Positions 54,198 to 63,108 of a DNA stretch of 64,000 nucleotides are shown here, piece by piece. Source of the DNA: Gemmatimonadota bacterium. Its GTDB lineage: Bacteria; Gemmatimonadota; Gemmatimonadetes; Gemmatimonadales; GWC2-71-9. Each line of letters starts with the position of its first letter. The stretch's first letter is position 1. Below the pieces are notes generated by a model that saw only the letters and a program-made list of their open reading frames with translations, had not been told where the DNA came from and made no database searches. The position numbers were made by a program, and so were the translations under genes. The DNA lies in contig JANYLJ010000018.1 of the NCBI GenBank assembly GCA_025357945.1, positions 1 through 64,000 of the forward strand, written 5' to 3'.

Positions 54198-55664
54198 ATG
54201 GCGAGTTCGTTGAGGGCGCGCCGTCGCTCGCCGCTGAGCGTTGCGCTCTTCCTCACTGCCGGGTGTGCAACACGATCGACACCGGTGTTCACAGCGCCGA
54301 CGCCAAACGCCAGCACCAACAGCGCGGCCGTCGCGCGACGGTTCGACAATCTCCGCCACGATCCGGCGCGTCTGCTTCTTTTCCTTCGCGACATGCCGAA
54401 GGGGGGCGACCTCCATTCGCATCTCGCCGGGGCAGTCTACGCCGAGAGCTTTATCCGGTGGGCGGGCGAAGACGGCCTCTGCATCATCACGGAGACACTC
54501 ACCCTCGCGCCGCCGCCATGCAGCACCGATGGTTCCCGACCGCTCGCGTCATCAATTGCGACCAACGCAACGCGGTACGGCGATGTGATTGACGCCTGGT
54601 CGCTTCGCAACTGGAACGCCGCGCGGCACAACGGGCACGACCAGTTCTTTGAATCGTTCGGGAAGTTCGGGCTCGCGGCGCGGGGGCGCACCGGCGACAT
54701 GCTTGCCGAGGTCAGTGCCCAGGCCGCTGCCGACAAGGTGAGCTATCTGGAATTGATGCAGACGCTCGACGGCGGCGCGTCAGCGAGCCTGGGCCGGCAG
54801 CTGGGATATTCGGATGATTTCGGCCGCATGCGCGATCGCATCCTCGCGGCCGGGCTCAAGGATTCACTCGCGCGCGCCCGCACGACCCTCGATGCCGACG
54901 AGGCGCGCCGGCGCGCGCTGCTCCGCTGCGGCACGGCGACCGCCGATGCCGGGTGCGCCGTAACGATCCGCTACCTGTATCAGGTGCTGCGCGGGCGCTC
55001 GCGCGAAGAGGTGTTTGCCCGGATCCTCGCCGGGTTCGAGATGACCCGGCTTGATTCCCGGGTCGTCGGCTTCAACCTGGTGGAGCCCGAGGACGATCCG
55101 GTCCCGATGCGCGACTTCTCGCTCCACATGGCAATGATCGATTTCCTCCACCGGCTCTATCCCGACGTGCACATCACGCTGCACGCGGGTGAACTCGCCG
55201 AGGGGCAGGTACCCCCCGACGGGTTGCGTTTCCATATCCGGAAATCGATCGAGACGGGGCACGCCGAACGGATCGGGCACGGCGTGGCGGTGCTGTACGA
55301 AGACGATGCGGATGGATTGTTGCGCCTGATGGCCAGCCACAGGATCCTGGTCGAGATCGCGCTCTCCAGCAACGACGGTATCCTCGGCGTGCGGGGCGAC
55401 CGCCACCCGCTGGCGACCTACCTGCGGTACGGCGTGCCGGTAGCACTGGCGACCGACGACGAAGGCGTGTCGCGCTCCAACATGACGCACGAGTACCAGC
55501 GGGCCGTGGAAGAGCAGGGCGTGGACTACGCAACGCTCAAGATGATGGCGCACAACTCGCTCGCCTTCGCTTTCGCGGATGCGACCGACAAAGCGCGGTT
55601 GCTGCGGGAATTCGATGCGGCAATCGCGCAATTCGAAGCGCGATGGGCGACGCCAGCACGATGA
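54198..55664 (+). CDS. Exported adenosine-deaminase-like metallohydrolase
   Basis: This 488-residue protein has an N-terminal hydrophobic segment with a lipobox-like LFLTAGC. The amidohydrolase fold has the metal pair HSH in GGDLHSHLAG, a third His in TLHAGE, the catalytic region RIGHGVA and the aspartate in VALATDDEGVSRS. This matches ADA/ADGF-type deaminases. It probably deaminates adenosine or a related nucleoside outside the cytoplasm. ATG at 54198 is preferred to TTG 54192; neither has a strong ribosome site. Confidence 0.87.
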   Translation: MASSLRARRRSPLSVALFLTAGCATRSTPVFTAPTPNASTNSAAVARRFDNLRHDPARLLLFLRDMPKGGDLHSHLAGAVYAESFIRWAGEDGLCIITETLTLAPPPCSTDGSRPLASSIATNATRYGDVIDAWSLRNWNAARHNGHDQFFESFGKFGLAARGRTGDMLAEVSAQAAADKVSYLELMQTLDGGASASLGRQLGYSDDFGRMRDRILAAGLKDSLARARTTLDADEARRRALLRCGTATADAGCAVTIRYLYQVLRGRSREEVFARILAGFEMTRLDSRVVGFNLVEPEDDPVPMRDFSLHMAMIDFLHRLYPDVHITLHAGELAEGQVPPDGLRFHIRKSIETGHAERIGHGVAVLYEDDADGLLRLMASHRILVEIALSSNDGILGVRGDRHPLATYLRYGVPVALATDDEGVSRSNMTHEYQRAVEEQGVDYATLKMMAHNSLAFAFADATDKARLLREFDAAIAQFEARWATPAR

Positions 55665-55689
55665 GTCACCCTGTGGCACGGAGATGCTG

Positions 55690-56793
55690 ATGGTGCGGTC
55701 CTGCGCTGTTGCCCTGGTCATATCGCTCGTGGTACCTGGTGCTGTCACGAACGCGGCTGCGCAACGACCGGCCGAGCACGTGATCCTCGTCACGATCGAC
55801 GGGCTGCGCGCCCAGGATCTCTTCACTGGACCGGACTCGACCATCATGGCCAGCCGGCAGGCCAGCGGGATCGCCGACACCGCGGAATTCCGGAAAACCT
55901 ACTGGCGAAGCACGGCCGTGGACCGGCGCCGCAACGCAATGCCGTTCTTCTGGGACTCCCTCGTGCCGCGCGGCGTGATCACCGGCCTGCCGGGCGGCGC
56001 CTCGGTGCGGTCCACCAACGGCCACAAGTTTTCGGCACCGGGGTACCAGGAGATCTACACTGGCGCGCCCCAGCCCGACGTCACCAGCAACGATGATCGT
56101 CGGTATGATCACCGGACGATCTTCGACGTGGTGCGCGACCGGCTCGCTACCAGGCACACCGACGTCGCTGCGTTCGTCTCGTGGAGCGTGCAGGGCCGGC
56201 TCGTCTCCGCCCGTCCGGACGCGGTGGTCGTCAACGTGGCGAACGAACCATTTCCACCGGAGTCCCGGGTGGCGCCGGTGGCGGTGCTCGAGACGGTGGA
56301 GTCGCGGATCCATCACTCCGACGGTGTGGAGATGCGTCACGACGCGATCACCGACGCCCTCGCGATCGATTATCTCACCCGCTACCACCCGCGCCTGCTG
56401 CACATCGGGCTTGGCGAAACCGACATCGAGGCGCACAATCGCCGCTACGACCGCCTCTTTGACCTGCTGCGATCCACCGACGCCATGCTTCGCGAACTCT
56501 GGCGGGTGATCGAAGCTGACCCGCAATTGCGCGGTCGCACGGCGATCGTCATCACCACCGATCACGGTCGAGGTGCCACGCCGACCAACTGGACCGACCA
56601 CGGCGACAAGGTGGACGCCGCCGACCGGATCTGGATCGCCGCGGTTGGTGCGGGTGTGCCGGCACGCGGACTCCTCGACGTGGCGGCAACGCAGTCCCAG
56701 GTTGGTCCCACCGTATTGGCGCTGCTGGGACTCGCACCGAGTGAGCTTGGGCCGACTGCGGCTGCGCCGATCGTCGCGTTCCTGAAGCGTTGA
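55690..56793 (+). CDS. Exported alkaline-phosphatase-superfamily hydrolase
   Basis: This 367-residue protein has a signal peptide ending AAAQ (about 1-25). It starts its domain with VILVTIDGLRAQDLF (metal aspartate), has SAPGYQEIYTG where the nucleophile Ser/Thr is expected, GLGETDIEAHN (metal D and H) and VITTDHGRG with WTDHG (metal D-H and H). The set fits phosphodiesterase/sulfatase-like enzymes; the substrate is unknown. The ATG at 55690 follows GGAG by 6 bases. Confidence 0.82.
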   Translation: MVRSCAVALVISLVVPGAVTNAAAQRPAEHVILVTIDGLRAQDLFTGPDSTIMASRQASGIADTAEFRKTYWRSTAVDRRRNAMPFFWDSLVPRGVITGLPGGASVRSTNGHKFSAPGYQEIYTGAPQPDVTSNDDRRYDHRTIFDVVRDRLATRHTDVAAFVSWSVQGRLVSARPDAVVVNVANEPFPPESRVAPVAVLETVESRIHHSDGVEMRHDAITDALAIDYLTRYHPRLLHIGLGETDIEAHNRRYDRLFDLLRSTDAMLRELWRVIEADPQLRGRTAIVITTDHGRGATPTNWTDHGDKVDAADRIWIAAVGAGVPARGLLDVAATQSQVGPTVLALLGLAPSELGPTAAAPIVAFLKR

Positions 56794-57014
56794 CCAGGCA
56801 ATCGCCAGCCGTTCCTGGGGGAGAGAGCCCCTCGCCGAGGTCCTGCGGCACGACATCGGCAAACCCACCACCGGCATGTTGAAGCTCGGCGCCGACCGGT
56901 CGATATTACTGACAGTGCCAGCCCACACCGGTTGAGACACGATTCGCAGGAAACTCGTCCTCCTGGCGGGCCACTCCTCAATATCGTGTCGCACCACCAC
57001 CCGAGAGACACCTC

Positions 57015-57518
57015 ATGTTCAAGCCGTCCCACCAACGAGCCGGGATTGCGGCGTCGGCCAGCCTGGTTCTCGCTGCCAGTGGCTGCATCCCGGCCGAAGA
57101 CAAGTGCGACGCCAGCACCATCCAGTCGGTGCAGCTCACGAGCACCCTCGCCATCGACGCGGCGCGCAACACCTTCTACCTCAGCACGCCGGCGACCGCG
57201 CGCAGCGCCTGCGATGCCCACTACAACCTGACGTTCCACTGGGCGGCAACGCCGCGAAACACCGCCGACGTCACCGTGCCGCCACTGTCGAATCTCGGGC
57301 AGGCATTTCACATCAATGCCGACACGAGCTGGTGGTTTCACGACACCGCGGTCCGGACCACGGACGCGCCGCTGATCAACTGGCAGATCGCCTTCTCCGA
57401 CCACAACGCGGTGGCGACGTCCCCGCAGTCGCAGTACTACATCCGCACCGGACTGCCCAGCGGCGGGCCAGGTGATTCGGTCGTTGTGTCGGGGAGTATT
57501 ACGTATTATCCGAAGTAG
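57015..57518 (+). CDS. Putative lipoprotein, unknown
   Basis: This 167-residue protein starts with a signal peptide and lipobox-like AASGC (Cys 24). The mature part has a predicted beta-rich fold with two or more cysteines (EDKCDAS, RSACDAHYN) and aromatic strands (TSWWFHDTAVR, QYYIRTGLP). No known domain was recognised. It lies 221 bp after the phosphatase-superfamily gene and 22 bp before a palindrome. Confidence 0.65.
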   Translation: MFKPSHQRAGIAASASLVLAASGCIPAEDKCDASTIQSVQLTSTLAIDAARNTFYLSTPATARSACDAHYNLTFHWAATPRNTADVTVPPLSNLGQAFHINADTSWWFHDTAVRTTDAPLINWQIAFSDHNAVATSPQSQYYIRTGLPSGGPGDSVVVSGSITYYPK

Positions 57519-57540
57519 TGGGGATGTCAGGAACAGCCTT

Positions 57541-57626
57541 GAGCCGTGAGCCCGGCGGTTGAGTTAGCGTGGGCGTTCCACCTGCTAGCTTACCGTCTGA
57601 GGCTCACGGCTCACGGCCCACGGCTC
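57541..57626. repeat. Palindrome with GAGCCGTG/CACGGCTC tandem arms (copy D)
   Basis: GAGCCGTGAGCC (57541-57552) and GGCTCACGGCTC (57601-57612) are perfect inverted copies. The right arm continues with further CACGG units to 57626. It lies just upstream of the GH3 gene, and the loop contains a TAGCTT box (57586-57591) that could be that gene's -10 element. Confidence 0.65.
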
Positions 57627-57643
57627 GTTGTTCGAGGATCCCG

Positions 57644-59845
57644 ATGCAATCGACGACGCTACACCGTCGCGCGCTGCTCACCCTGCTGGCAGGCAGTGCG
57701 CTGGCGGTCCCGGCCGCAGCGCAAACTCCCGACTACCTGAACGAAAGTCTCCCCTTCGCGCAACGCGCACACGACCTCGTGGCGCGGCTGACGCTCGCCG
57801 AGAAGATCGGCCAGATGAAGGATGTCGCACCGGCCGTCGACCGGCTCGGCATCCCCGCCTACAACTGGTGGAACGAGGCACTCCACGGCGTGGCTCGTTC
57901 GGGACTCGCCACGGTGTTTCCGCAGGCGATCGGACTCGCCGCGACGTGGAACGACTCGCTTGTGTATCGCACCGCAACGGTGGTGTCGGACGAGGCCCGG
58001 GCGAAATACCAGGAATACCTTCGCCAGAACAAGCACGATCGCTATGGCGGCCTGACGTTCTGGTCGCCCAACATCAACCTCTTCCGCGATCCGCGCTGGG
58101 GACGCGGCCAGGAGACCTACGGCGAAGACCCGTTCCTCACCGGCCGGCTGGCGGTACAGTTCATCCGGGGAATGCAGGGCGACGACCCCAGATACCTCAA
58201 GACCGTGGCGACGGTGAAGCACTTTGCGGTGCATAGCGGGCCCGAGCCGTCGCGGCACACCTTTGACGCCGTGGTGAGCGAGCGCGACCTCCGGGAGAGT
58301 TATCTCCCGCAGTTCGAGGCCGGCATTCGCGAAGGCGGCGCGTTCTCGCTGATGTGCGCCTACAACCGCGTGGACGGCAAGCCCGCCTGCGGCAGCGAGA
58401 TGTTGCTCAAGCAGATCCTGCGCGACGAATGGGGCTTCCAGGGATACGTCGTGTCTGACTGCGGTGCGATCAATGACATCTATCAGGGGCACAAGGTGGT
58501 GGTCACCGCGCCGGAAGCGGCGGCGCTTGGCGTCCGGACCGGAACCGATCTCGAATGCGGCGGCGTGTATGGCAGCCTCGTCACAGCCGTGGAGCAGGGG
58601 CTGGTAGCGGAATCGCAGATCGACACCACCGTCACCCGGCTCTTCACGGCCCGCTTCCGGCTCGGGATGTTCGACGCGCCGGAGCATGTGCGCTGGGCAC
58701 AGCTGCCGTACCGTGTGCTCGACCAGGCGTCGCATCGCGAGCTGGCCCGGCAGGTCGCGCGTGAGTCGATGGTGCTGCTCAAGAACCAGGGCGACGTACT
58801 GCCGCTGCGCAAGGATATCCGGACGCTCGCGGTGATCGGGCCGAACGCCGATCAGCCCACCGTGCTGCTCGGCAACTACAACGGCACGCCGGCCGATCCG
58901 ATCACGCCACTCCGCGGCATCCTGGAGGCGGTGTCACGGAAGACACGGGTGCTGTATGCCCGCGGCACCAACCTCGCGGACGAAGTGCTGGAGCGCGATT
59001 CGACCACGTCGGACGTGCTCGAAGCCGCAGCGGAGAAGCTCGCCAGGAGCGCCGATGCGGTGATCCTCGTCCTCGGCCTCACCAACCAGCTCGAAGGTGA
59101 AGAAATGCGGGTGCAGGTGGACGGGTTTCGAGGCGGCGATCGCACACGGCTTGACCTGCCGGCATCGCAGGAACGGTTGCTGGAACGAATCGTTGCGACC
59201 GGAAAGCCGACGGTGCTGGTTCTGCTGAACGGCAGCGCGCTCGCCGTCAACTGGGCGCAGGAACATGTGCCGGCGATCGTCGAGGCGTGGTATCCCGGAC
59301 AGGCTGGTGGGGCCGCGATCGCCGACGTCCTCTTCGGCGACTACAACCCGGCCGGTCGGCTGCCGGTCACGTTCTATCGCACGGTGGCTGACCTTCCCGC
59401 GTTCGACGACTACGCCATGAAGGGTCGCACGTACCGCTTCTTCGACGGCCCACCGCTCTATCCCTTCGGGCATGGGCTGAGCTACAGCACGTTCGCGTAC
59501 GATTCGCTGCGCACCACGGCCGACACGCTCGTGGCAGACGGCAACGTCACCGTGCGCGTCAACGTCACCAACACGGGGCATCGGGCGGGCGACGAGGTGG
59601 TGCAGCTCTACGTGCAGCACCTCGGCTCGGCAGTGCAGCGGCCCCGCCAGGATCTACGCGGGTTCCGGCGGGTTGGGCTCAGGCCGGGGGAGACCCGCAC
59701 CGTGGAGTTCTCGCTGGCGGCATCGTCATTAGCTTATTGGAACGCCGGTACCCATGGGTGGACGGTGGAGCACGAACCAGTACGTCTTGAGGTTGGTGCA
59801 TCGTCGGCGGATATCCGGTTGACCAGGATTGTTCAGGTGTACTAG
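57644..59845 (+). CDS. Exported GH3 glycosidase (beta-xylosidase/glucosidase-like)
   Basis: This 733-residue periplasmic enzyme has a signal peptide ending AAAQ. The GH3 N-domain has YNWWNEALHGVARSG, SPNINLFRDPRWGRGQETYGEDP, KHFAVHSGPE and the nucleophile aspartate in YVVSDCGAI. The C-domain follows, and a fibronectin-III-like tail (NTGHRAGDEVVQLYVQ...PRQDLRGFRRV) closes the protein. The NWWNEALHG signature is commonest in beta-xylosidases. ATG follows AGGA by 6 bases. Confidence 0.92.
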   Translation: MQSTTLHRRALLTLLAGSALAVPAAAQTPDYLNESLPFAQRAHDLVARLTLAEKIGQMKDVAPAVDRLGIPAYNWWNEALHGVARSGLATVFPQAIGLAATWNDSLVYRTATVVSDEARAKYQEYLRQNKHDRYGGLTFWSPNINLFRDPRWGRGQETYGEDPFLTGRLAVQFIRGMQGDDPRYLKTVATVKHFAVHSGPEPSRHTFDAVVSERDLRESYLPQFEAGIREGGAFSLMCAYNRVDGKPACGSEMLLKQILRDEWGFQGYVVSDCGAINDIYQGHKVVVTAPEAAALGVRTGTDLECGGVYGSLVTAVEQGLVAESQIDTTVTRLFTARFRLGMFDAPEHVRWAQLPYRVLDQASHRELARQVARESMVLLKNQGDVLPLRKDIRTLAVIGPNADQPTVLLGNYNGTPADPITPLRGILEAVSRKTRVLYARGTNLADEVLERDSTTSDVLEAAAEKLARSADAVILVLGLTNQLEGEEMRVQVDGFRGGDRTRLDLPASQERLLERIVATGKPTVLVLLNGSALAVNWAQEHVPAIVEAWYPGQAGGAAIADVLFGDYNPAGRLPVTFYRTVADLPAFDDYAMKGRTYRFFDGPPLYPFGHGLSYSTFAYDSLRTTADTLVADGNVTVRVNVTNTGHRAGDEVVQLYVQHLGSAVQRPRQDLRGFRRVGLRPGETRTVEFSLAASSLAYWNAGTHGWTVEHEPVRLEVGASSADIRLTRIVQVY

Positions 59846-59925
59846 GCCCGTGGCATGGCCCGGCGCGGTGTCCCGGACGTGTCGCTCGCACCCGCAGCCC
59901 AATCCTTCAGAGGGGAGACCACCTG

Positions 59926-60099
59926 ATGTCCTTCGCACTCTATCTCGCCGGATTCGTCATCTTTATCGGGGGCGTGGCGTGGGCTCTCATTGCCGCTGGG
60001 ATGCGACCTCTCTATGTCATCATCACCTCGGTTATCCTGGTTGGGATAGGGATGGTGAAGGCCGTGACCCATACCCGGAGCAAGGACCCGTCGACCTGA
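59926..60099 (+). CDS. Small two-helix membrane protein (57 aa)
   Basis: The peptide starts MSFALYLAGFVIFIGGVAWA and has two hydrophobic helices (about 4-22 and 28-45) separated by AAGMRPLY, then a basic tail THTRSKDPST. ATG follows GGGGAG by 8 bases. It lies between the GH3 and acyl-CoA dehydrogenase genes. Coding is supported by the ribosome site and coherent hydrophobicity; the function is unknown. Confidence 0.7.
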   Translation: MSFALYLAGFVIFIGGVAWALIAAGMRPLYVIITSVILVGIGMVKAVTHTRSKDPST

Positions 60100-60154
60100 T
60101 CGGGCCCTGCTAGATTTGCCGGGTCGAAGCATTTTCTTCCGAGGAGCCGGCCCA

Positions 60155-61297
60155 GTGGATTTCCGCCTCACCGACGAACAAGTCCAGATCCAGCAGATGG
60201 TGCGCGAGTTTGCCGCCGCCGAGATCAAGCCGCACGTGATGGAGTGGGACGAAGCGCAGCACCTCCCGCTCGATGTGATCACGAGGCTTGGCGAGCTCGG
60301 CATGCTCGGCGCCATCTTTCCGGAGAAGTATGGCGGCGCCGGGCTTTCCTACATCGACTACGTCAACATCATCGAAGAATTGGCCGCCGTCGAGTCGGGC
60401 ATCGCACTCGCGGTTGCGGCGCACAACTCGCTCTGTGCCGGGCACATCTACCTCGCCGGCAACGAGGAACAACGCCAGCGCTACCTCCCCAGACTCACCA
60501 GCGGTGAGTGGCTCGGGTGCTGGGCACTCACCGAACCGGGATCGGGAAGCGACGCCGCCGGCCTGCGAACCACCGCGGTCCGCGACGGCAATGAATGGGT
60601 GCTCAACGGCACGAAAAACTTCATCACCAATGCGACCTACGCGCAGGTCGCCGTGGTGCTTGCGGTGACCGACAAGAGCGACAAGAAGCGCGGCGTGACG
60701 GCCTTCGCGATCGAGATGGATCGCAAGGGAATCCGCGCCGGCAAGAAGGAGAACAAACTCGGAATGCGGATCTCCGACACCGCCGAGCTGGTGCTCGAAG
60801 ACTGCCGCGTGCCCGATGCGAACGTGCTCGGCCAGGTCGGGCATGGCTTCATCGATGCGATGAAGGTGCTCGATGGCGGCCGCATTTCGATCGGTGCGCT
60901 CTCGCTCGGAATTGCGCGCGGTGCCTACGAAGCAGCCCGGGGCTACTCCAGGGAACGCTCCGCGTTCGGGCAGCCGATCGCGGGGTTCCAGGCGATCCAG
61001 TTCATGCTTGCCGACATGGCGACCGAGATCGACGCCGCGCGCCTGCTCTGCTACCGGGCGGCTGCGGCCAAGGACGCCGGTGAGACGAGCACACTCTGGT
61101 CGGCGATGGCCAAGTTGTACGCCTCGGAGGTCGCCGTCCGGGCAACCGAAAAGGGTGTCCAGATCTTTGGCGGGTACGGTTTCATCAAGGAATATCCGGC
61201 TGAGAAGTATTACCGCGACGTGAAGCTGTGTACCATCGGCGAGGGGACGAGCGAGATCCAGCGCATGGTGATTGCGCGCGCGATTCTCGCGATGTAA
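60155..61297 (+). CDS. Acyl-CoA dehydrogenase
   Basis: This 380-residue FAD enzyme introduces the alpha-beta double bond in acyl-CoA. It shows [19 protein letters not shown] and [15 protein letters not shown] (FAD contacts), [19 protein letters not shown], and near the C-terminus the base region [33 protein letters not shown]. The catalytic glutamate is probably in GEGTSEIQ or IKEYPAE; the position identifies short-chain versus isovaleryl types but cannot be decided here. GTG at 60155 follows GAGGAG. Confidence 0.94.
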   Translation: MDFRLTDEQVQIQQMVREFAAAEIKPHVMEWDEAQHLPLDVITRLGELGMLGAIFPEKYGGAGLSYIDYVNIIEELAAVESGIALAVAAHNSLCAGHIYLAGNEEQRQRYLPRLTSGEWLGCWALTEPGSGSDAAGLRTTAVRDGNEWVLNGTKNFITNATYAQVAVVLAVTDKSDKKRGVTAFAIEMDRKGIRAGKKENKLGMRISDTAELVLEDCRVPDANVLGQVGHGFIDAMKVLDGGRISIGALSLGIARGAYEAARGYSRERSAFGQPIAGFQAIQFMLADMATEIDAARLLCYRAAAAKDAGETSTLWSAMAKLYASEVAVRATEKGVQIFGGYGFIKEYPAEKYYRDVKLCTIGEGTSEIQRMVIARAILAM

Positions 61298-61931
61298 CCG
61301 GGCTCCGATCACGCCTATCCTGACCGGCGTCTTCTTCGGCACGGCGTTCGCCACGATCCTCACGCCGGGGCCGAACATGGTGTACGTGGGCACCACCGGC
61401 GGCGAGCGCGGCCCTGCCGCGGGTGCGCTCGCGGCGTGTGCGGTCGTCCTCGGTGGTGTCTGCTACACCGTCGCCACGGCGATCGGAATTTCGGCCGCGA
61501 TGGCGGCGTATCCCGCCGTGTTCGGCGCTATTCGCGGCGCCGGAATCCTCTACCTTGTCTATCTCGGCCTCAAGCTCATCAACCGCGCTCGCGACACCAC
61601 GCCGCCAGCGGCGGCGCTGGACGCAACTGGCCGCGTTTTCCGCACCGGGTTGCTCATCTCGCTCACCAATCCGCAATTGGCGACGTTCTTCCTCGCCTTC
61701 CTGCCGCAGTTCATCGTGCCCGGTGACGGTCCGGTGTGGCTCCAGTTTCTGCGACTTGGCCTCACGTTCAATTCCTGCTCGTTGCTCGTGATGCTCACGG
61801 TCGGCACCCTCACCGGCGCCGCCGGCCGAGCGCAACTCGGCGGCACCCGCTTCCGTCAGGTGATGCGCGCGGTGGCGGGGCTGGCCTTCATCGGCGTTGC
61901 GGTGCGGTCGGCGCTGGCGGTGCTGGGCTAG
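61272..61931 (+). CDS. LysE/RhtB-family amino-acid exporter
   Basis: About 219 aa from TTG 61272. It has six hydrophobic helices and the family opening TGVFFGTAFATILTPGPNMVYVGTTGGERGPAAG. Homologues begin about 12 residues later (near TPILTGV), where no ATG, GTG or TTG is seen, so the start is unusual: either TTG inside the preceding gene or a non-standard codon. The C-terminal AGLAFIGVAVRSAL helix is intact. Confidence 0.85.
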   Translation: MRARFSRCNRAPITPILTGVFFGTAFATILTPGPNMVYVGTTGGERGPAAGALAACAVVLGGVCYTVATAIGISAAMAAYPAVFGAIRGAGILYLVYLGLKLINRARDTTPPAAALDATGRVFRTGLLISLTNPQLATFFLAFLPQFIVPGDGPVWLQFLRLGLTFNSCSLLVMLTVGTLTGAAGRAQLGGTRFRQVMRAVAGLAFIGVAVRSALAVLG

Positions 61932-61967
61932 TTGCGCGACAGAGAGGCGGGTTGGAGCGGTGGCCTG

Positions 61968-62549
61968 ATGACTCGGATCCCCAACTGGTTGATCGGGTTG
62001 CGACTCGCCTGTGCGCCGCTGATCCTCCTTGTGGCGCTGCTCGGCTGGCCCGGCCGGGTGCTGGCCGCAATCGCGGTCGTGGCACTCGTGTCAGACTACT
62101 TCGATGGTGCGATCGCCCGGCGCCTCGGCGTCGACACGCCACGACTGCGCCATCGCGACAGCCAGGTCGACACCCTTTTCTACTTTGCGGCGGGCGTGGG
62201 ACTCTTCGTGCGGTTTCCGGATGTGTGGCGTGAATACCGATCAGGCGTGACGGTGTTGCTCGCAGCAGAAATCGGTCGGCTGCTGTTCGAGTGGTGGAAG
62301 TTCGGCCGTACCGCCGCGTACCACATGTGGTCAGCCAAACTCTGGGGCGTGGCGATGCTGCTCGGGTTTGGCGAGGTGACGCTGACGGGTCGCGGTGGGC
62401 CGGCGCTGGTCGCGGCGATCGCGCTCGGTGTGCTCACCAACATCGAAGGCGGGGTGGCGTCGCTTCTGTTTAAGGAGTGGCATCACGACGTGCCGTCGCT
62501 TTGGCACGCGGTGCGACTGGAACGGACTGTGGCGCGCGCGGGTCAGTAA
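61968..62549 (+). CDS. CDP-alcohol phosphatidyltransferase-family membrane enzyme
   Basis: This 193-residue protein has several helices. The motif SDYFDGAIARRLGVDTPRLRHRDSQVD approximates D-G-x2-A-R-x8-G-x3-D-x3-D, with the middle glycine replaced (L or H). It would transfer a phospho-alcohol to a lipid acceptor. ATG at 61968 is preferred to TTG 61932. The missing glycine lowers certainty about activity. Confidence 0.78.
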   Translation: MTRIPNWLIGLRLACAPLILLVALLGWPGRVLAAIAVVALVSDYFDGAIARRLGVDTPRLRHRDSQVDTLFYFAAGVGLFVRFPDVWREYRSGVTVLLAAEIGRLLFEWWKFGRTAAYHMWSAKLWGVAMLLGFGEVTLTGRGGPALVAAIALGVLTNIEGGVASLLFKEWHHDVPSLWHAVRLERTVARAGQ

Positions 62550-62596
62550 CACTGGCCCGGCCGCCGTGGTCCTGGCCGGCTTTGGCGAGGCCGGGT

Positions 62597-62625
62597 TTGC
62601 GCCGGATCGGGGTCTCTCCTAGCTT
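62597..62625 (+). promoter_or_regulatory. Probable tRNA-Gln promoter
   Basis: TTGCGC (62597-62602), 17 bases, then TAGCTT (62620-62625); the tRNA begins 17 bases further on. The TAG-x-TT form of the -10 box resembles TAGACT at mntR. Confidence 0.5.
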
Positions 62626-62641
62626 TGCCGTCCCAGAGCGA

Positions 62642-62714
62642 TGCCCCGTGGTGTAACTGGCAACACGTCTGACTCTGAATCAGAAGACTCCTGGTTCGAC
62701 CCCAGGCGGGGCAA
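62642..62714 (+). tRNA. tRNA-Gln (anticodon CTG)
   Basis: A 73-base cloverleaf with the T1-A72 pair typical of tRNA-Gln: acceptor TGCCCCG/CGGGGCA, anticodon stem CTGA.../...TCAG around CTCTGAA giving anticodon CTG, and T-arm CTGGTTCGACCCCAG. The discriminator is A. CCA is not encoded. Confidence 0.93.
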
Positions 62715-62751
62715 TGGCGGAAGGCATTGAGAAATCAGCACTTAGGACGAT

Positions 62752-62783
62752 CCGCCCGGCGCCGAGAGGTGGCGGGCGGTTTT
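62752..62783 (+). terminator. Intrinsic terminator after tRNA-Gln
   Basis: CCGCCCG (62752-62758) pairs with CGGGCGG (62773-62779), followed by TTTT (62780-62783). The 14-base loop is GC-rich and may extend the stem. Position and T-run fit Rho-independent termination. Confidence 0.7.
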
Positions 62784-62848
62784 GCTTGGACCCGAAATAA
62801 CCACGGCATAACTGCGAGACTCCGCCGGTTCGCGTCAGAAACGCCGCT

Positions 62849-63031
62849 GTGCCTGGCGGAGACGCGACGCGGAAGGGCAGATTTACCCCCGAGCGGATCG
62901 TCGGGATCCTCCAGGAAGCCGAGGCCGGTGGGCCCATCACCGGGGTCTGCCGGCGGCATGGGATCACCCAGACCACCTTTCATCGGTTTCGCCATCGGTA
63001 TGTCAGCATGCCGGTGCCCGAGGCCAAGCGA
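62849..63031 (+). pseudogene. Remnant of an IS3-family transposase OrfA
   Basis: The translation contains GRFTPERIVGILQEAEAGGP then ITGVCRRHGITQTTFHRFRHRYVSMPVPEAKR, the helix-turn-helix start of IS3-family OrfA proteins. After EAKR the frame loses all resemblance, and no OrfB or terminal repeats were seen. It lies about 135 bp past tRNA-Gln and is dead. Confidence 0.8.
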
Positions 63032-63108
63032 GCTATATCGCGGACCTCACTACGTCTTGCTGCCTTTTCGTGTCTTCCGTCGACCGGATGGTCGTGTTCA
63101 GGGCGCTT

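Noticed and set aside
56794-57014. Possible gene remnant before the lipoprotein gene
   Set aside because: A short translated stretch looks protein-like (PLAEVLRHDIGKPTTGMLKLGADRS split by a stop soon after), but I could not match it to any family.
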